Source of the DNA: Planococcus sp. CP5-4_YE
GTDB taxonomy: Bacteria; Bacillota; Bacilli; Bacillales_A; Planococcaceae
Direction: 5' to 3'
Assembly (NCBI RefSeq): GCF_019042655.1
Contig: NZ_JAHPZO010000003.1
Location: forward strand, 1-64,000
Length of the DNA: 64,000 bases
The first letter of the stretch is position 1, and the number at the start of each line of letters is the position of its first letter. The translations under genes were made by a program, and so were the position numbers. Under the pieces are notes generated by a model. The model saw only the letters and a program-made list of their open reading frames with translations, was not told the origin of the DNA and did no database searches. Positions 16,554 to 26,153 of this stretch are shown piece by piece.

Positions 16554-17147
16554 ATGAAACAACAATCTATTTTCATTCTTGAAACGTATGAGCAATTAAA
16601 AGTCATCAGCGATCCACTTCGGACAAAAATGTTGATGTACTTAGTCGAACAACCGCACACAGGACAGATGTTGGCCCAGGAACTAAACCTTTCGCGCGCC
16701 AAAGTTCTCTACCACCTTAGGGAGTTGGAGAAATACGGCATCATCCAATTAGTGCGCAAAGAAGAACGCGGAGGAAACATACTCAAATTTTATCAAGCTG
16801 TAGCAAGAGGATTTATACCAGCGGATCATTTGCTTACGTATGTAGAATCCAAAGAAGCTACTCGTCAGTCCTATTTAGAAGTGATCGACAGAGCAAAAAC
16901 CCGCGTTTTGACGGCACCAGATGAATCGTTCGAACTTCAGTCGTCGAATGTAGAAGAATGGAATAACCTTTCTATCCAAACTGAATTTAGCGTCAGCGAG
17001 AAGAAGTTTATAGAATTCACCAAGAAGTACCGTGAACTTCTAGCTACGCTGGAAGAAGACAGTGACGAGCCTGATAAGAAGAATTATTATTTGATGTCTA
17101 CTGCTTTCCAAATCGAAGACTTATTGTTTAAAAAGAACGGCAGCTGA
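16554..17147 (+). CDS. ArsR-like winged-helix transcriptional regulator
   Basis: 197 residues. The N-terminal third is an ArsR-type winged helix (LKVISDPLRTKMLMYL, then GQMLAQELNLSRAKVLYHLR, RELEKYGIIQLV). The C-terminal part is a longer helical domain rather than a plain metal site, as in MFS-linked ArsR-like regulators. It lies 16 bases ahead of an MFS gene and most likely controls it through the palindrome at the promoter. Confidence 0.82.
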   Translation: MKQQSIFILETYEQLKVISDPLRTKMLMYLVEQPHTGQMLAQELNLSRAKVLYHLRELEKYGIIQLVRKEERGGNILKFYQAVARGFIPADHLLTYVESKEATRQSYLEVIDRAKTRVLTAPDESFELQSSNVEEWNNLSIQTEFSVSEKKFIEFTKKYRELLATLEEDSDEPDKKNYYLMSTAFQIEDLLFKKNGS

Positions 17148-17163
17148 CTGAAAGGAGAAGCAT

Positions 17164-18414
17164 ATGGCAATGAATCATGGAGTTGAATCATCGTTGCAGG
17201 AGAAATCTGTTTCTAGTTTGTTCGGCAACCGTTCATTCGTTTTTCTTTGGCTTTCCAGTACGACTTCTTTTCTGGCATTATCAACCTACCTTTTTGCGGA
17301 ACAATGGTACATCATCACTGTTTTGGAAAAAGAAAGTGCACTGGGCATTGTTATGATGATGACGATGATTCCTCGAGTTTTATTTATGATGATTGGCGGT
17401 GTTTGGGCAGACCGGTTCCGGCGTTCGCGCATCATGTTGATTTCCAGCCTAGTGCGTTGCCTGTTAGTGCTTGCCATGATCCTGCTATTGCAGCTCAGCT
17501 TGCTGGAACTATGGCCGCTGATCGTCTTCGCCCTGTGTTTTGGGATTGTCGATGCGTTCTTTTCTCCTGCAAATACTTCCCTGTTGCCTGCTGTGGTTGC
17601 GAAGGATGTACTTCCACGGTCGAATTCATTTATCCAAAGTTCCAATCAGATCGCTCTTTTTTCCGGTCCTATGCTAGGCGGTTGGATTCTCTCGATCGGT
17701 TCTTTTAGCTTGCTGTTTACAGTTATTGCTGGATTTTTATTGCTGACACTTCTGTTCTCATTTTTCATCAAAGAAGAAAAAAGAACAGCTCCGGTCAGTA
17801 AAGCTTCAATGAAATCAGAGCTCAAAGAAGGCTTTTCTTATGTATGGGGCATGCCGTTTTTGAAAAATATGCTATTGATTTTGATCATCATCAATTTTTT
17901 CTTTTTTGGTCCGCTGTTAATGGGGATACCTTTGCTCGTAGATAGTGTACTCAAAGGACAAGTATTGGACTTAAGCTTTCTTCAAAGTTCGTACCAAGGC
18001 GGAATGCTTATGGGAGCGGTGTTGGTGGGCATTTTGAATCTGAATAAAAAACGTGGGTTCAGCATGCTGGTGATGATTGGAGTTCTGGGGCTCTGTTTGA
18101 CTTTGTTAGGGCAGATTGGCTTTCTGTGGCAAGGAATTGTATTGCTTTTGGTTATGGGAGTATTATCTTCATTCATCAACGTCTCTCTCATTTCCATGAT
18201 CCAGGCACAGTCAGATTCCACGAAAATCGGACGCGTCATGAGCTTGGTCAATGCGTCCTCTAATGGACTCGTGCCTTTGTCGTATGCCTTTGTATCGTTA
18301 GCTCTTGTCATGCAGATTACGATTTCCAATATCATGGTGCTTTCTGGAATAGTCATTCTTATAATTGCTGCTCTATATCTTGCAAGCTCTAAAGTGATTA
18401 AAGAAGTTCAGTGA
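17164..18414 (+). CDS. MFS efflux transporter
   Basis: 416 residues with about 12 membrane helices and the MFS loop motif GGVWADRFRRSRI between helices 2 and 3. It is like macrolide/drug exporters of the MefA/NarK-YfiS type. AAAGGAG is 7 bases ahead of the ATG. It is the second gene of the operon with the ArsR-like regulator, so expression probably responds to its substrate. Substrate unknown. Confidence 0.85.
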   Translation: MAMNHGVESSLQEKSVSSLFGNRSFVFLWLSSTTSFLALSTYLFAEQWYIITVLEKESALGIVMMMTMIPRVLFMMIGGVWADRFRRSRIMLISSLVRCLLVLAMILLLQLSLLELWPLIVFALCFGIVDAFFSPANTSLLPAVVAKDVLPRSNSFIQSSNQIALFSGPMLGGWILSIGSFSLLFTVIAGFLLLTLLFSFFIKEEKRTAPVSKASMKSELKEGFSYVWGMPFLKNMLLILIIINFFFFGPLLMGIPLLVDSVLKGQVLDLSFLQSSYQGGMLMGAVLVGILNLNKKRGFSMLVMIGVLGLCLTLLGQIGFLWQGIVLLLVMGVLSSFINVSLISMIQAQSDSTKIGRVMSLVNASSNGLVPLSYAFVSLALVMQITISNIMVLSGIVILIIAALYLASSKVIKEVQ

Positions 18415-18497
18415 ATCCTTTACAAATACGAAGTCAATTAAACGAAACAGAACCTTCGTCTTTCCATTTCACTCAACTACTTATCATCAAGTTTTTT

Positions 18498-19286
18498 TCA
18501 AGTCCATCTATATCCATTCTTTTGGATAAAGTTAATGTCTTTCTCATAATGCTCTAAATGGCCATCTTTTATCATATTTTGAAATGCTATATCTCCAGCT
18601 TCAGCTTTTCTACGGATCGTCTTGCACAAACCTTCTAACCTCAGCACTACCATTTCCAAGTAGTTTTCTGCCACTTCTTCTCCGTAGGCTTCAAAAAACA
18701 GTTTTATTCGCTGTTTAATCCGCTCATCCTGAGTGGAATCATCATGGACTAGTTTTCCATTTGAAGATGCCAAGTGATATATAGACAAAGGGATGCAAGT
18801 ATAAAGAGTGTAAACAATATCCCATAGTCTAGGTCCTGGCGCAGCATTGTCAAAGTCAATAATGCCTATAGGCTTCTCATTGTTAAAAATGATGTTATAC
18901 ACGGCAAAATCATTATGGCATATAACTTCATATGGACGGGGTGTATGATCCAGCGGCTTCCAATCCTCATTAAACGAAAAATCACTTACCGAATCGTGAT
19001 AGAGCCTCAGCATTTTTGCTATTTCTTTTAGCGCTTCATCTGACCACATATATTCCTTTAGCGGATAATTACCAGCTTCGCCTTCCATATACGTTAAAAT
19101 CTCTTTCCCATTCTCTACACCCACTACTTGCGGCGCGTGCTGAAATCCTTTTTTCTCTAGATGATTCAGAAGCAGGTGAATTCGAAAACTCTCAGGCTTT
19201 AATTCACGATGAACGGTGTTCCCAAACCGATACACGTCTGAGACATTGCCTGCACTTAGTTTTTCTCCATCCTTTTTAGCGGACAT
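18498..19286 (-). CDS. Aminoglycoside phosphotransferase-family kinase
   Basis: 262 residues, protein-kinase-like fold. The catalytic loop ICHNDFAVYNIIF and the metal motif GIIDFDNAAPGPRLWDIVY are those of APH/choline kinase-like enzymes. The ATP-binding N-lobe (SDVYRFGNTVHRELK) is short. These enzymes phosphorylate antibiotics or small alcohols; nothing here shows a resistance role. A GAGGTGA ribosome site precedes the ATG. Confidence 0.82.
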   Translation of the reverse strand: MSAKKDGEKLSAGNVSDVYRFGNTVHRELKPESFRIHLLLNHLEKKGFQHAPQVVGVENGKEILTYMEGEAGNYPLKEYMWSDEALKEIAKMLRLYHDSVSDFSFNEDWKPLDHTPRPYEVICHNDFAVYNIIFNNEKPIGIIDFDNAAPGPRLWDIVYTLYTCIPLSIYHLASSNGKLVHDDSTQDERIKQRIKLFFEAYGEEVAENYLEMVVLRLEGLCKTIRRKAEAGDIAFQNMIKDGHLEHYEKDINFIQKNGYRWT

Positions 19287-19319
19287 ACGTTCACCTCCTC
19301 ACTATTTTCACTTATCATA

Positions 19320-19826
19320 TCAACTGAAATTACTTAACTCTTCCCAATACAGTTGATACCTTTCCCAAACCGGCGGAACTACCAGGCCTGTTCGATTCAT
19401 TTCCTTCAATTCTTCAACTCGGACCCATTTGGCATCACATACTTCCCCCGGCTGTAGAGTTAGTTCATTGATTTCAATAGTTCGATGGCTTATATACAAA
19501 TAGCTGTCCAGAAATGATTTGCCCTTCGACCTCTCACCCAAGTATTGAAGATCAGCTGCAGTCACGACTATTCCCGTTTCTTCAGCGAGTTCTCTGACAG
19601 CACCTTCCACGCTGCTTTCCCCTGCATGTACTGAACCTCCTGTGCTTTCCCAAAGCAACTGGAACGGTTTGGCAGCGTCTCTTTGAGTCATCAACATGCG
19701 GCCGTCTGCATTAATCGTATAAACCTCCACAACCACGTGAAATTCATCCGATTGAAGCTCCTCTCCGCGCGTATGTAATTTATTTAACGGTTTTCTTGAA
19801 GCGTCTACTAGATCCCACAACTCCAT
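19320..19826 (-). CDS. Nudix hydrolase
   Basis: 168 residues. The Nudix box is visible (GSVHAGESSVEG then AVRELAEETGI), preceded by DEFHVVVEVYTINADGRMLM. It cleaves nucleoside diphosphates linked to other groups; the isopentenyl-diphosphate-isomerase-like N-terminus (MELWDLVDASRKPL) is common in this subgroup. Substrate not evident. It lies 33 bases ahead of the phosphotransferase gene on the same strand, so the two may be co-transcribed. Confidence 0.83.
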   Translation of the reverse strand: MELWDLVDASRKPLNKLHTRGEELQSDEFHVVVEVYTINADGRMLMTQRDAAKPFQLLWESTGGSVHAGESSVEGAVRELAEETGIVVTAADLQYLGERSKGKSFLDSYLYISHRTIEINELTLQPGEVCDAKWVRVEELKEMNRTGLVVPPVWERYQLYWEELSNFS

Positions 19827-19929
19827 CCTGTGTTCCCCCTATGGTCTTGTACAATAGAAACTCATATTCTCGCTTTACTTGTGAATTGGGTTACCGATAT
19901 TCAAGTACTTTCAGCTAAAAACTTAACGA

Positions 19930-20109
19930 CTATTCCTTCATAGTGTGCTTTACTTTTTCCGCTTCTAAAAGATCCTTGCAAATGTATCCGACAATATATT
20001 CTCTCTTTGTCTTTTCTTCAATATCGTGATTGTCCACTAATTCAGTTATGAGTCGTTCTATTCGTTTCCACATTTCTGTATTTTCATATTTAGTATAAGG
20101 ATGCGTCAT
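19930..20109 (-). CDS. Small conserved hypothetical protein (59 aa)
   Basis: Starts at ATG 20109 with GAGGAG 9 bases upstream, and reads MTHPYTKYENTEMWKRIE... to TAG at 19930. It is charged and soluble with a likely helical core (REYIVGYICKDLLEAEKV). Small proteins of this pattern are widespread in bacteria; function unknown. Easily overlooked because it is below 60 codons. Confidence 0.7.
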   Translation of the reverse strand: MTHPYTKYENTEMWKRIERLITELVDNHDIEEKTKREYIVGYICKDLLEAEKVKHTMKE

Positions 20110-20199
20110 TGAGCTACTCCTCTTCGATTTCTATATTCACTTTACCATTTCATTTACATTCTGGACATTCGGTGAAATCTAATCAAAAACAATTTATAA

Positions 20200-21453
20200 T
20201 CATAAACTTGCATTATTCGCCGCTAATGTTTTACTTTCAGCCTTTTTGCCAAATAGCCCAGTATACACAAGCAATGTGCCAAGCATCAGGATAAGCCCCA
20301 TATATACGGACATCATCGTTGGAATCAAGTAAGCTCCCAGAATGATCGTCGAGCGGGCCATTAAGTCGGCACCGCTAAATGCGATACCGGAAAACGCTGA
20401 GTAAGAGCCTCTTTTATCTGTTGGCATCATATTCGCCTGTTCCGCATTTCGGATTGGTGAGTACATCAATTCCCCAAGTGTTGCAATTACACTGAAAAGA
20501 AGCAGCAAATACCATGAATTAGCCGAAGTCATGACGATATAGCCGACACTGTAAATGAATAGCCCATAGAGAAGGACCTTTTTCTTATTGAACCGATCCG
20601 TGATTTTATTAATCAAAAAGGTAAAGCAAACGACCAACAGCATGTTTTGGATATTGAGTATGCTCAGCATCCGAACGCCGCCAATTTCAAATCCTTCAAT
20701 CGAAATGGGTTGAAAACTCTCTGCCAATCGAACGCCAATATAACTGTTTAACGAAAACTCGGCAGCGAAAATGAACATTGACCCGATGACCACTTTTACG
20801 AAGGGCTTGTCTTGAAATGCCACTTGATAATTTTGGAGCACATCGAGAAATACATTTTTATGCTGCTTTTCCAAGCGACTGGCTTGTAGGTCTTCGAGCC
20901 AAATTGCATACGCTACGGGAAGGCATGCCGATGTTATAGATAATAATAGAAATAATTCGATTTGATGGTTCATGTACAATAACCCGCCCAAAGCCGCTCC
21001 AACAGCTAGCGATAAATTGACTAACCAATAATCGATTGCATAGACTGCTTTGCGATTTTCCGGAGTGGTCGAGTCGATAATAATCGCATGGATGGCTGGC
21101 CTTCCCAGGCTGCTCGTGATGATATAAGCGATATAGGCTGAAGCAAACAGCCAAATCCAATTAGTCTCCGGCACTAAACTGATTGTCATCGCGCCAAAAA
21201 ACACCGCACTTAGCGAAGAAGTTACCATCAGCACTTTCTTTCTTGGCAAGCGATCGGAAATATAGCCGCCCACTAAATTAATCACAAACCCGATGACGAC
21301 CGTAAATATCAAGAACATTCCCGCCGCCACTTTCCCTATTTCTTCTGCAAAAAACAGCGCCATGAACGGCATAACTGCAGAGGATACCGCCCGATTGAAA
21401 AAAGAAGTAATGAGACGCACTTTGATGTTCCGTGGATATTCTTGCCATTTCAT
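20200..21453 (-). CDS. MFS transporter divergent from SgrR-like regulator
   Basis: 417 residues from MKWQEYPRNIK; GGAGGGGGAA lies 6 bases ahead of ATG 21453, favouring it over an ATG 6 codons earlier. About 12 membrane helices, with MFS motif GGYISDRLPRKKV after helix 2. It is transcribed away from an SgrR-like gene, the arrangement seen for SgrR and SetA-type sugar exporters, so it may export a sugar or sugar analogue under that regulator's control. Confidence 0.83.
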   Translation of the reverse strand: MKWQEYPRNIKVRLITSFFNRAVSSAVMPFMALFFAEEIGKVAAGMFLIFTVVIGFVINLVGGYISDRLPRKKVLMVTSSLSAVFFGAMTISLVPETNWIWLFASAYIAYIITSSLGRPAIHAIIIDSTTPENRKAVYAIDYWLVNLSLAVGAALGGLLYMNHQIELFLLLSITSACLPVAYAIWLEDLQASRLEKQHKNVFLDVLQNYQVAFQDKPFVKVVIGSMFIFAAEFSLNSYIGVRLAESFQPISIEGFEIGGVRMLSILNIQNMLLVVCFTFLINKITDRFNKKKVLLYGLFIYSVGYIVMTSANSWYLLLLFSVIATLGELMYSPIRNAEQANMMPTDKRGSYSAFSGIAFSGADLMARSTIILGAYLIPTMMSVYMGLILMLGTLLVYTGLFGKKAESKTLAANNASL

Positions 21454-21551
21454 ATTGAATTCCCCCTCCATATTCTGTATATTAAACCAGACAAAATATT
21501 GAAAAAATGGACAATTTCAAGAGAACACGTCCACTTTTAAAGGAGAAAGCG

Positions 21552-23204
21552 ATGGAGAAGCAGTTATTAACCTTATGGAACAGCGGATCTTCAGGAAATG
21601 TAAAGCACGAAGAAATAGCGAAAGCCCTCGACCTCAGCACGAAACAGACCACTCGCTACATCAAAAAATGGGCTGATCAAGGATGGCTGGAGTATACAGC
21701 GGGACGCGGCAGAGGTAATTTATCCAAACTGGTGTGGTTAAAAGATGTCGAAGCGATTTTCGAAGACCAGGTGATGACTATCATTAATCAAGAAGCTGTA
21801 GAGGAAAGCAGCAAATACTTACTGTACGATTGGTCTAGTACCAGTAAATCGAGGCTGCTCAACCAATTCCGCCTGAGATTTGGGTATTTTCAAAGCGCCG
21901 ATGAAATCGATAAGTTGATCGTTCCAAGGCGCCATAAATTGCTGACTTTGCATCCGCTGAAAGCGATCGATATGCAAAGCGCCAATATGGTGGCCAATGT
22001 ATTTAACCGTCTGGTGGCGGTGGATGAAAACGGCGTAATCAAACCCGAACTTGCCCACGCTTGGGATGTCGGCGAATTTCATCTTCGGCTTTATTTGCAT
22101 AAAGGCGTCAAGTTCCATGACGGCTCTACTTTAACTGCCGATGATGTGGTAACTTGTCTCAATCGATTGCGAAACCATGTGTATTTTAATTCCTTGTGGG
22201 AACCGGTGGCTGAAGTGAAAGCCCCATCCCCATTAGTTGTGGACCTGTTCTTTCCTGAGGGATGCAGCTACTGTCTTCAATTGCTCGGCATGATGAATTC
22301 GAGCATTTATAAAGAAAGCAACGGCAGGAATTGGGGAACCGGTGCATTTTATGAAGCGGAAAATTCAGAAGACAAAACATCATTAAAAGCCTTCGATGAG
22401 TATTTTCAAAAAAGGCCCTTGCTCGATGTCGTTGATTTTATTCAGGTTCCGAGAGATTTTGAAATCACATATCGTTCATCAAGCCATACGAAAGAAGCAG
22501 CCACATTTCAAGTGGAAAGTGATACTGGATTCGGCGTCGTCGTGATGAATGCGTTCCGTTCAACTGATATCCGGCGGCAAGAAGTGCGGGATTATGTTCA
22601 CTATGTCATCGCGAAACACCGGCGTACGATAAGTGATTATCATAAGCGTGCATTACCGAATGGCAAGAGTTGCTTAGTTGGATACGACCAATGTTTTATC
22701 GTACCAGAAATGGAACGCCCCCACTTTAATCAAGCCTTAGTCTTAAAAGCGGTCAAGCACTCCGAACAATCTGCAATATGGTTGAAAGAGGCTCTCGAAC
22801 AAGAAGGAGTTCCCGTAAAGGTACATTGGATGTCTTTTGCAGAAAAGCTATCGGATCATGGGACAGAACAGCAAGGCGACCTATTTATTCATGGAGAAGT
22901 ATTGGAAATGAACCAAAACTTCTCATTCTTTTACTTTCTGAAGAACAGCTACTCGCCTATAGCTGGGGCGATATCGAAACACAAAGAAGTACTCGATTGC
23001 CTTGACCAGTATGCGCAGACGCCTTTCGCACAATGGACTTCTTTAAACTTACAAGTCGAGAAGCTATTATTGGAGTCTTCGATCATGATTCCGCTTTATT
23101 ACGAGAAGCGCCATGTTCCCTTTTCCGCAGATTTAATGAACATTAAAATCAGCCATTTCGGATATGTCGACTATTCCAACTTGTGGGTGCGGCCGAATGT
23201 TTGA
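21552..23204 (+). CDS. SgrR-like regulator: winged helix fused to ABC-type solute-binding domain
   Basis: 550 residues from MEKQLLTLW; AAAGGAG 8 bases ahead of ATG 21552 fixes the start. Residues 1-100 are an SgrR_N winged helix (EEIAKALDLSTKQTTRYIKK). The rest is a family-5 solute-binding protein fold without signal peptide (LAHAWDVGEFHLRLYLHKGV, FHDGSTLTADDVV). In E. coli SgrR senses sugar-phosphate stress. Here it probably binds a small solute in the cytoplasm and controls the divergent MFS gene. Confidence 0.85.
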   Translation: MEKQLLTLWNSGSSGNVKHEEIAKALDLSTKQTTRYIKKWADQGWLEYTAGRGRGNLSKLVWLKDVEAIFEDQVMTIINQEAVEESSKYLLYDWSSTSKSRLLNQFRLRFGYFQSADEIDKLIVPRRHKLLTLHPLKAIDMQSANMVANVFNRLVAVDENGVIKPELAHAWDVGEFHLRLYLHKGVKFHDGSTLTADDVVTCLNRLRNHVYFNSLWEPVAEVKAPSPLVVDLFFPEGCSYCLQLLGMMNSSIYKESNGRNWGTGAFYEAENSEDKTSLKAFDEYFQKRPLLDVVDFIQVPRDFEITYRSSSHTKEAATFQVESDTGFGVVVMNAFRSTDIRRQEVRDYVHYVIAKHRRTISDYHKRALPNGKSCLVGYDQCFIVPEMERPHFNQALVLKAVKHSEQSAIWLKEALEQEGVPVKVHWMSFAEKLSDHGTEQQGDLFIHGEVLEMNQNFSFFYFLKNSYSPIAGAISKHKEVLDCLDQYAQTPFAQWTSLNLQVEKLLLESSIMIPLYYEKRHVPFSADLMNIKISHFGYVDYSNLWVRPNV

Positions 23205-23229
23205 TGAAGGGCTGAATTATATTGCAGAG

Positions 23230-23267
23230 AAAAGGACAGAAGAGTCAGTGATCTCTTCTGTCCTTTT
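23230..23267 (+). terminator. Terminator after SgrR-like gene
   Basis: AAAAGGACAGAAGAG pairs with CTCTTCTGTCCTTTT around an 8-base loop. Confidence 0.85.
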
Positions 23268-23411
23268 GTTTCAAGAGTAATAATTACCATTACAACAGTA
23301 GGTAGATATCGTAACGCTTCAAGTAGTCAGAAAATTGATAAGGATTTTTTGAAACCTTAGTGGTAGACTATTGGTCTTACTTTAAAAGGAAATAACTAAC
23401 AGGAGGTTCTT

Positions 23412-24818
23412 ATGAAACTGAAAATCATCCACACGAACGATGTTCACAGTAATTATCAAAACTTTGCGCGAGCGGCAAGCATGATCAAGGAATTGAAAGA
23501 CGAAAATACGCTCATCCTCGATGGTGGCGATTTTGCCGATTTCAAAAGCATTGAGTTGCAAGGAACGCGCGGCGTGGCTGCGCTTGAATTGCTTCAATCG
23601 ACCGGCTATGACGCTTTAACAATTGGGAATAACGAGATGTTCAATGGCATAGAGACCTTGGAGCATATGGCTACAACCAGCCCGCTGCCTTTCATTAGCA
23701 ACAATCTCCGAAAAAAAGATGGAAGTGAAATTCAAGGCGTTGTCAAAAGTACGATTTTACATAAAAATGGCTTGCGTATATTAGTTACAGGATCTTCCCC
23801 CGACATGGATGTTTTCAATGACGGGCTTGGAATCAGTGTTTCGGATTACGTCACTATGACACAACAAGAAATCTTAAGCCGCACGGGTTCGTATGATATT
23901 TGCATCTTGTTGAGCCATGTGGGCACAGCTGCCGATGAAGAACTAGCTCGAGCGATTCCTGAAATTGATGTCGTGATTTCGGCACACGACCATCAGCTGT
24001 ATTCAGAAGCAAAACTGGTGAACGAGACGATCATGAACAGCGCAGGAAATTACGCTGAACATATTGGTGTGATCGAGCTTGGTGTGACAAACGGCAAGGT
24101 TGAGCTTCTTCATTCGGCCACGTACTCAACAAAACACACTGCACCGGATTCTGTGGTAATGGATATTTTGAAAGATAATAAAGTGAAAGCGCTCGCTTCT
24201 TTAGGGAAGTCCCTATACGATTTACCGGAGCCGCTTTGGCATGACGTCATTGAAGAAAATCCATTGACCAATTTGATCGCGGACGGCTTGCGGGACATGA
24301 TGCAATGTGATATCGGATTGATCAATAGCGGCATCACCAATGCTGGCCTGTTTCACAATATTTCCCGTCAAAAACTAATTGAAGTTTGTCCATCTCCACT
24401 AAATCCGACTTCTTTTGAAGTACAAGGCATGCAGCTAAAAAAAGCATTCACGCAATCCTTAGATGCACAAGCGTGCCTGGCGGATGGTCGTGGACCTGGA
24501 TTCCGAGGAAAATTTGTCGGCCGGCTGCACATTTCAGGAGCTGCGATCATCCATGATGGCAAACGTGTTCAAGACATCCTGATTGATGGTAAATCAATAC
24601 AGGACGAGCAGTGGTACAAAGTCGCCAGTTCCGATTACCTACAGCGCGGATCCGGCTACCCGGACTTGGCCGAAAATCGAAACCAGGTCTATATGGCCGA
24701 AGAAATTAAAGATGTCATTCAAATCTATGCGAACCAGCCCAAGTTCCTTGAGCAGGCTTTTAAAATGCGAACGGAAAGACAAGCTGAACATGCAGAACTC
24801 GGTTCTCCTCCCTTGTGA
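23412..24818 (+). CDS. 5'-nucleotidase/2',3'-cyclic phosphodiesterase family metallophosphatase
   Basis: 468 residues in two domains. The N-terminal metallophosphatase carries IIHTNDVHSNY, LDGGDF, GNNEMF, LLSHVG and SAHDHQ, the dimetal site residues. The C-terminal 5'-nucleotidase domain begins near residue 280 (ENPLTNLIADGLRDM, GLINSGITN). UshA/YfkN relatives are exported; no signal peptide or anchor is present here, so it acts in the cytoplasm. AGGAGG precedes ATG 23412. It stands alone between two terminators. Confidence 0.87.
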   Translation: MKLKIIHTNDVHSNYQNFARAASMIKELKDENTLILDGGDFADFKSIELQGTRGVAALELLQSTGYDALTIGNNEMFNGIETLEHMATTSPLPFISNNLRKKDGSEIQGVVKSTILHKNGLRILVTGSSPDMDVFNDGLGISVSDYVTMTQQEILSRTGSYDICILLSHVGTAADEELARAIPEIDVVISAHDHQLYSEAKLVNETIMNSAGNYAEHIGVIELGVTNGKVELLHSATYSTKHTAPDSVVMDILKDNKVKALASLGKSLYDLPEPLWHDVIEENPLTNLIADGLRDMMQCDIGLINSGITNAGLFHNISRQKLIEVCPSPLNPTSFEVQGMQLKKAFTQSLDAQACLADGRGPGFRGKFVGRLHISGAAIIHDGKRVQDILIDGKSIQDEQWYKVASSDYLQRGSGYPDLAENRNQVYMAEEIKDVIQIYANQPKFLEQAFKMRTERQAEHAELGSPPL

Positions 24819-24840
24819 GACAGCCACTGCAGGAACAATA

Positions 24841-24880
24841 AAGAAGGGTCAATTATCTGTTGATAATTGACCCTTCTTTT
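24841..24880 (+). terminator. Bidirectional terminator after 5'-nucleotidase gene
   Basis: AAGAAGGGTCAATTATC pairs with GATAATTGACCCTTCTT around TGTT. It also serves the converging VanZ gene. Confidence 0.85.
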
Positions 24881-24905
24881 ATTCGAATTCGGACTTTTAT
24901 TTGTT

Positions 24906-25517
24906 TCAATGAGACAGCTTTGTAGTTGTTGTTTGTTTTTCTTGTGTGATTCGTTGATGGACAATTTTTGCTAACAGAAAGCCTAAACAACCACCAGCCG
25001 TATTTAATAGTAAATCATCTATATCAAACGATCCGCGCTTAGTGAAGAACTGCAGCAGTTCTATCACCAGACTGCTAGAGAGAAGAATCTGCCACGAATA
25101 AGCAAATTTGATTCTCTTTATGTATAAATAAGCTCCTCCAGGTACAAAGAGCATCACACTAATCAGCAAGGCCGCAATAAATGTTGATAGATTCACTTCA
25201 GAGATATAGTTTAAAAAGTCAAAAGGCATCAAATTATAATCACTTGTTTTTCCATCTCCTCTATAAAGAGTCGCAGAGAACAAAAAGATTAAGTAAAGGA
25301 CAAACGCCAAATCTATATAGATCGGATCGACTTCATATTCTTTCAATAACAACTTAAAACTCATAAAAATGAGGAAAGCCAACAGGAATCTGCCGAGTAT
25401 ATATGGCACTGGGGACACAGCGAACATGACGATTACTTCATCGATGAGGTAATACATCAAAACTTGGGACAACAGCAGTGATAGAACGATCAATAGAGCA
25501 TTTTTAAGAAAAGTCAT
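24906..25517 (-). CDS. VanZ-family membrane protein
   Basis: 203 residues from MTFLKNALLI; AGGAG 8 bases upstream fixes ATG 25517. Five or six membrane helices, with the VanZ signatures NLMPFDFL and VIELLQFF...RGSFDIDDLLLNTAGG. VanZ gives low teicoplanin resistance in enterococci; most chromosomal relatives have unknown roles at the membrane. Three C-terminal Thr/Gln-rich residues follow the last helix. Confidence 0.85.
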   Translation of the reverse strand: MTFLKNALLIVLSLLLSQVLMYYLIDEVIVMFAVSPVPYILGRFLLAFLIFMSFKLLLKEYEVDPIYIDLAFVLYLIFLFSATLYRGDGKTSDYNLMPFDFLNYISEVNLSTFIAALLISVMLFVPGGAYLYIKRIKFAYSWQILLSSSLVIELLQFFTKRGSFDIDDLLLNTAGGCLGFLLAKIVHQRITQEKQTTTTKLSH

Positions 25518-25710
25518 TTTTTCACTCCTACGTAAACAGCTTTTATATCTATATTTTACCAAACGTTTTTTTAAAAGAGCTGATTATAGCAAAAAGACTA
25601 GTTTAATATTCCACTTCTTCTTTCACCCAATTTATGGAAGTGATATAATCCATGTATTACTCATTAAAACTGTGAATTGATTTACAATACTGCTGATTAG
25701 GAGGAATCGA

Positions 25711-25983
25711 ATGTATCTCATACTCGCTGTCTATATTGCCTTATTAAGTTTTGCAGTCCGTAAGTTCGCAGGAAAAAATAGAGAGAAGTGGATCAATGCC
25801 GGGTTTCTTACCGCTTTTGTCCTTCCTTTGGTCGTCTTCTTTCTCTTTGCTCGTATTGTAGGTGCTTTAACAGGCGCTGGAATGGGTTCGGCTGCTGCTG
25901 GGTTGTTATTTGGAGCCGCTACGTGTATCACTGGGTTCGTCTTTTTATATATTGGGTATACGGCTAAACCCGGGCACTCGTGA
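25711..25983 (+). CDS. Small three-helix membrane protein
   Basis: 90 residues with three predicted membrane helices (LILAVYIALLSFAV, NAGFLTAFVLPLVVFFLFA, AAAGLLFGAATCITGFVFLY). GGAGG lies 6 bases ahead of ATG 25711, and a TATAAT box lies near 25650. Function unknown. A hairpin follows at 26008-26052. Confidence 0.65.
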   Translation: MYLILAVYIALLSFAVRKFAGKNREKWINAGFLTAFVLPLVVFFLFARIVGALTGAGMGSAAAGLLFGAATCITGFVFLYIGYTAKPGHS

Positions 25984-26007
25984 AAACAGACTTTTACGGA
26001 AATGAAG

Positions 26008-26052
26008 AGGGAGAAGACGCGCATTTATATTAGCGCAGCTTCTCCCCTTTTT
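26008..26052 (+). terminator. Terminator after small membrane protein gene
   Basis: GGGAGAAGACGCGC pairs imperfectly with GCGCAGCTTCTCCC, followed by a T-run. Confidence 0.75.
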
Positions 26053-26153
26053 ATGAATAAGCCGTACCGTTCACTTCGTTGAAGCATTTCACTTAAACCC
26101 TGGATTTTATGAGCTCAAATTGTTAGCCAGGACACTTTTCTCCATAATGCTTC

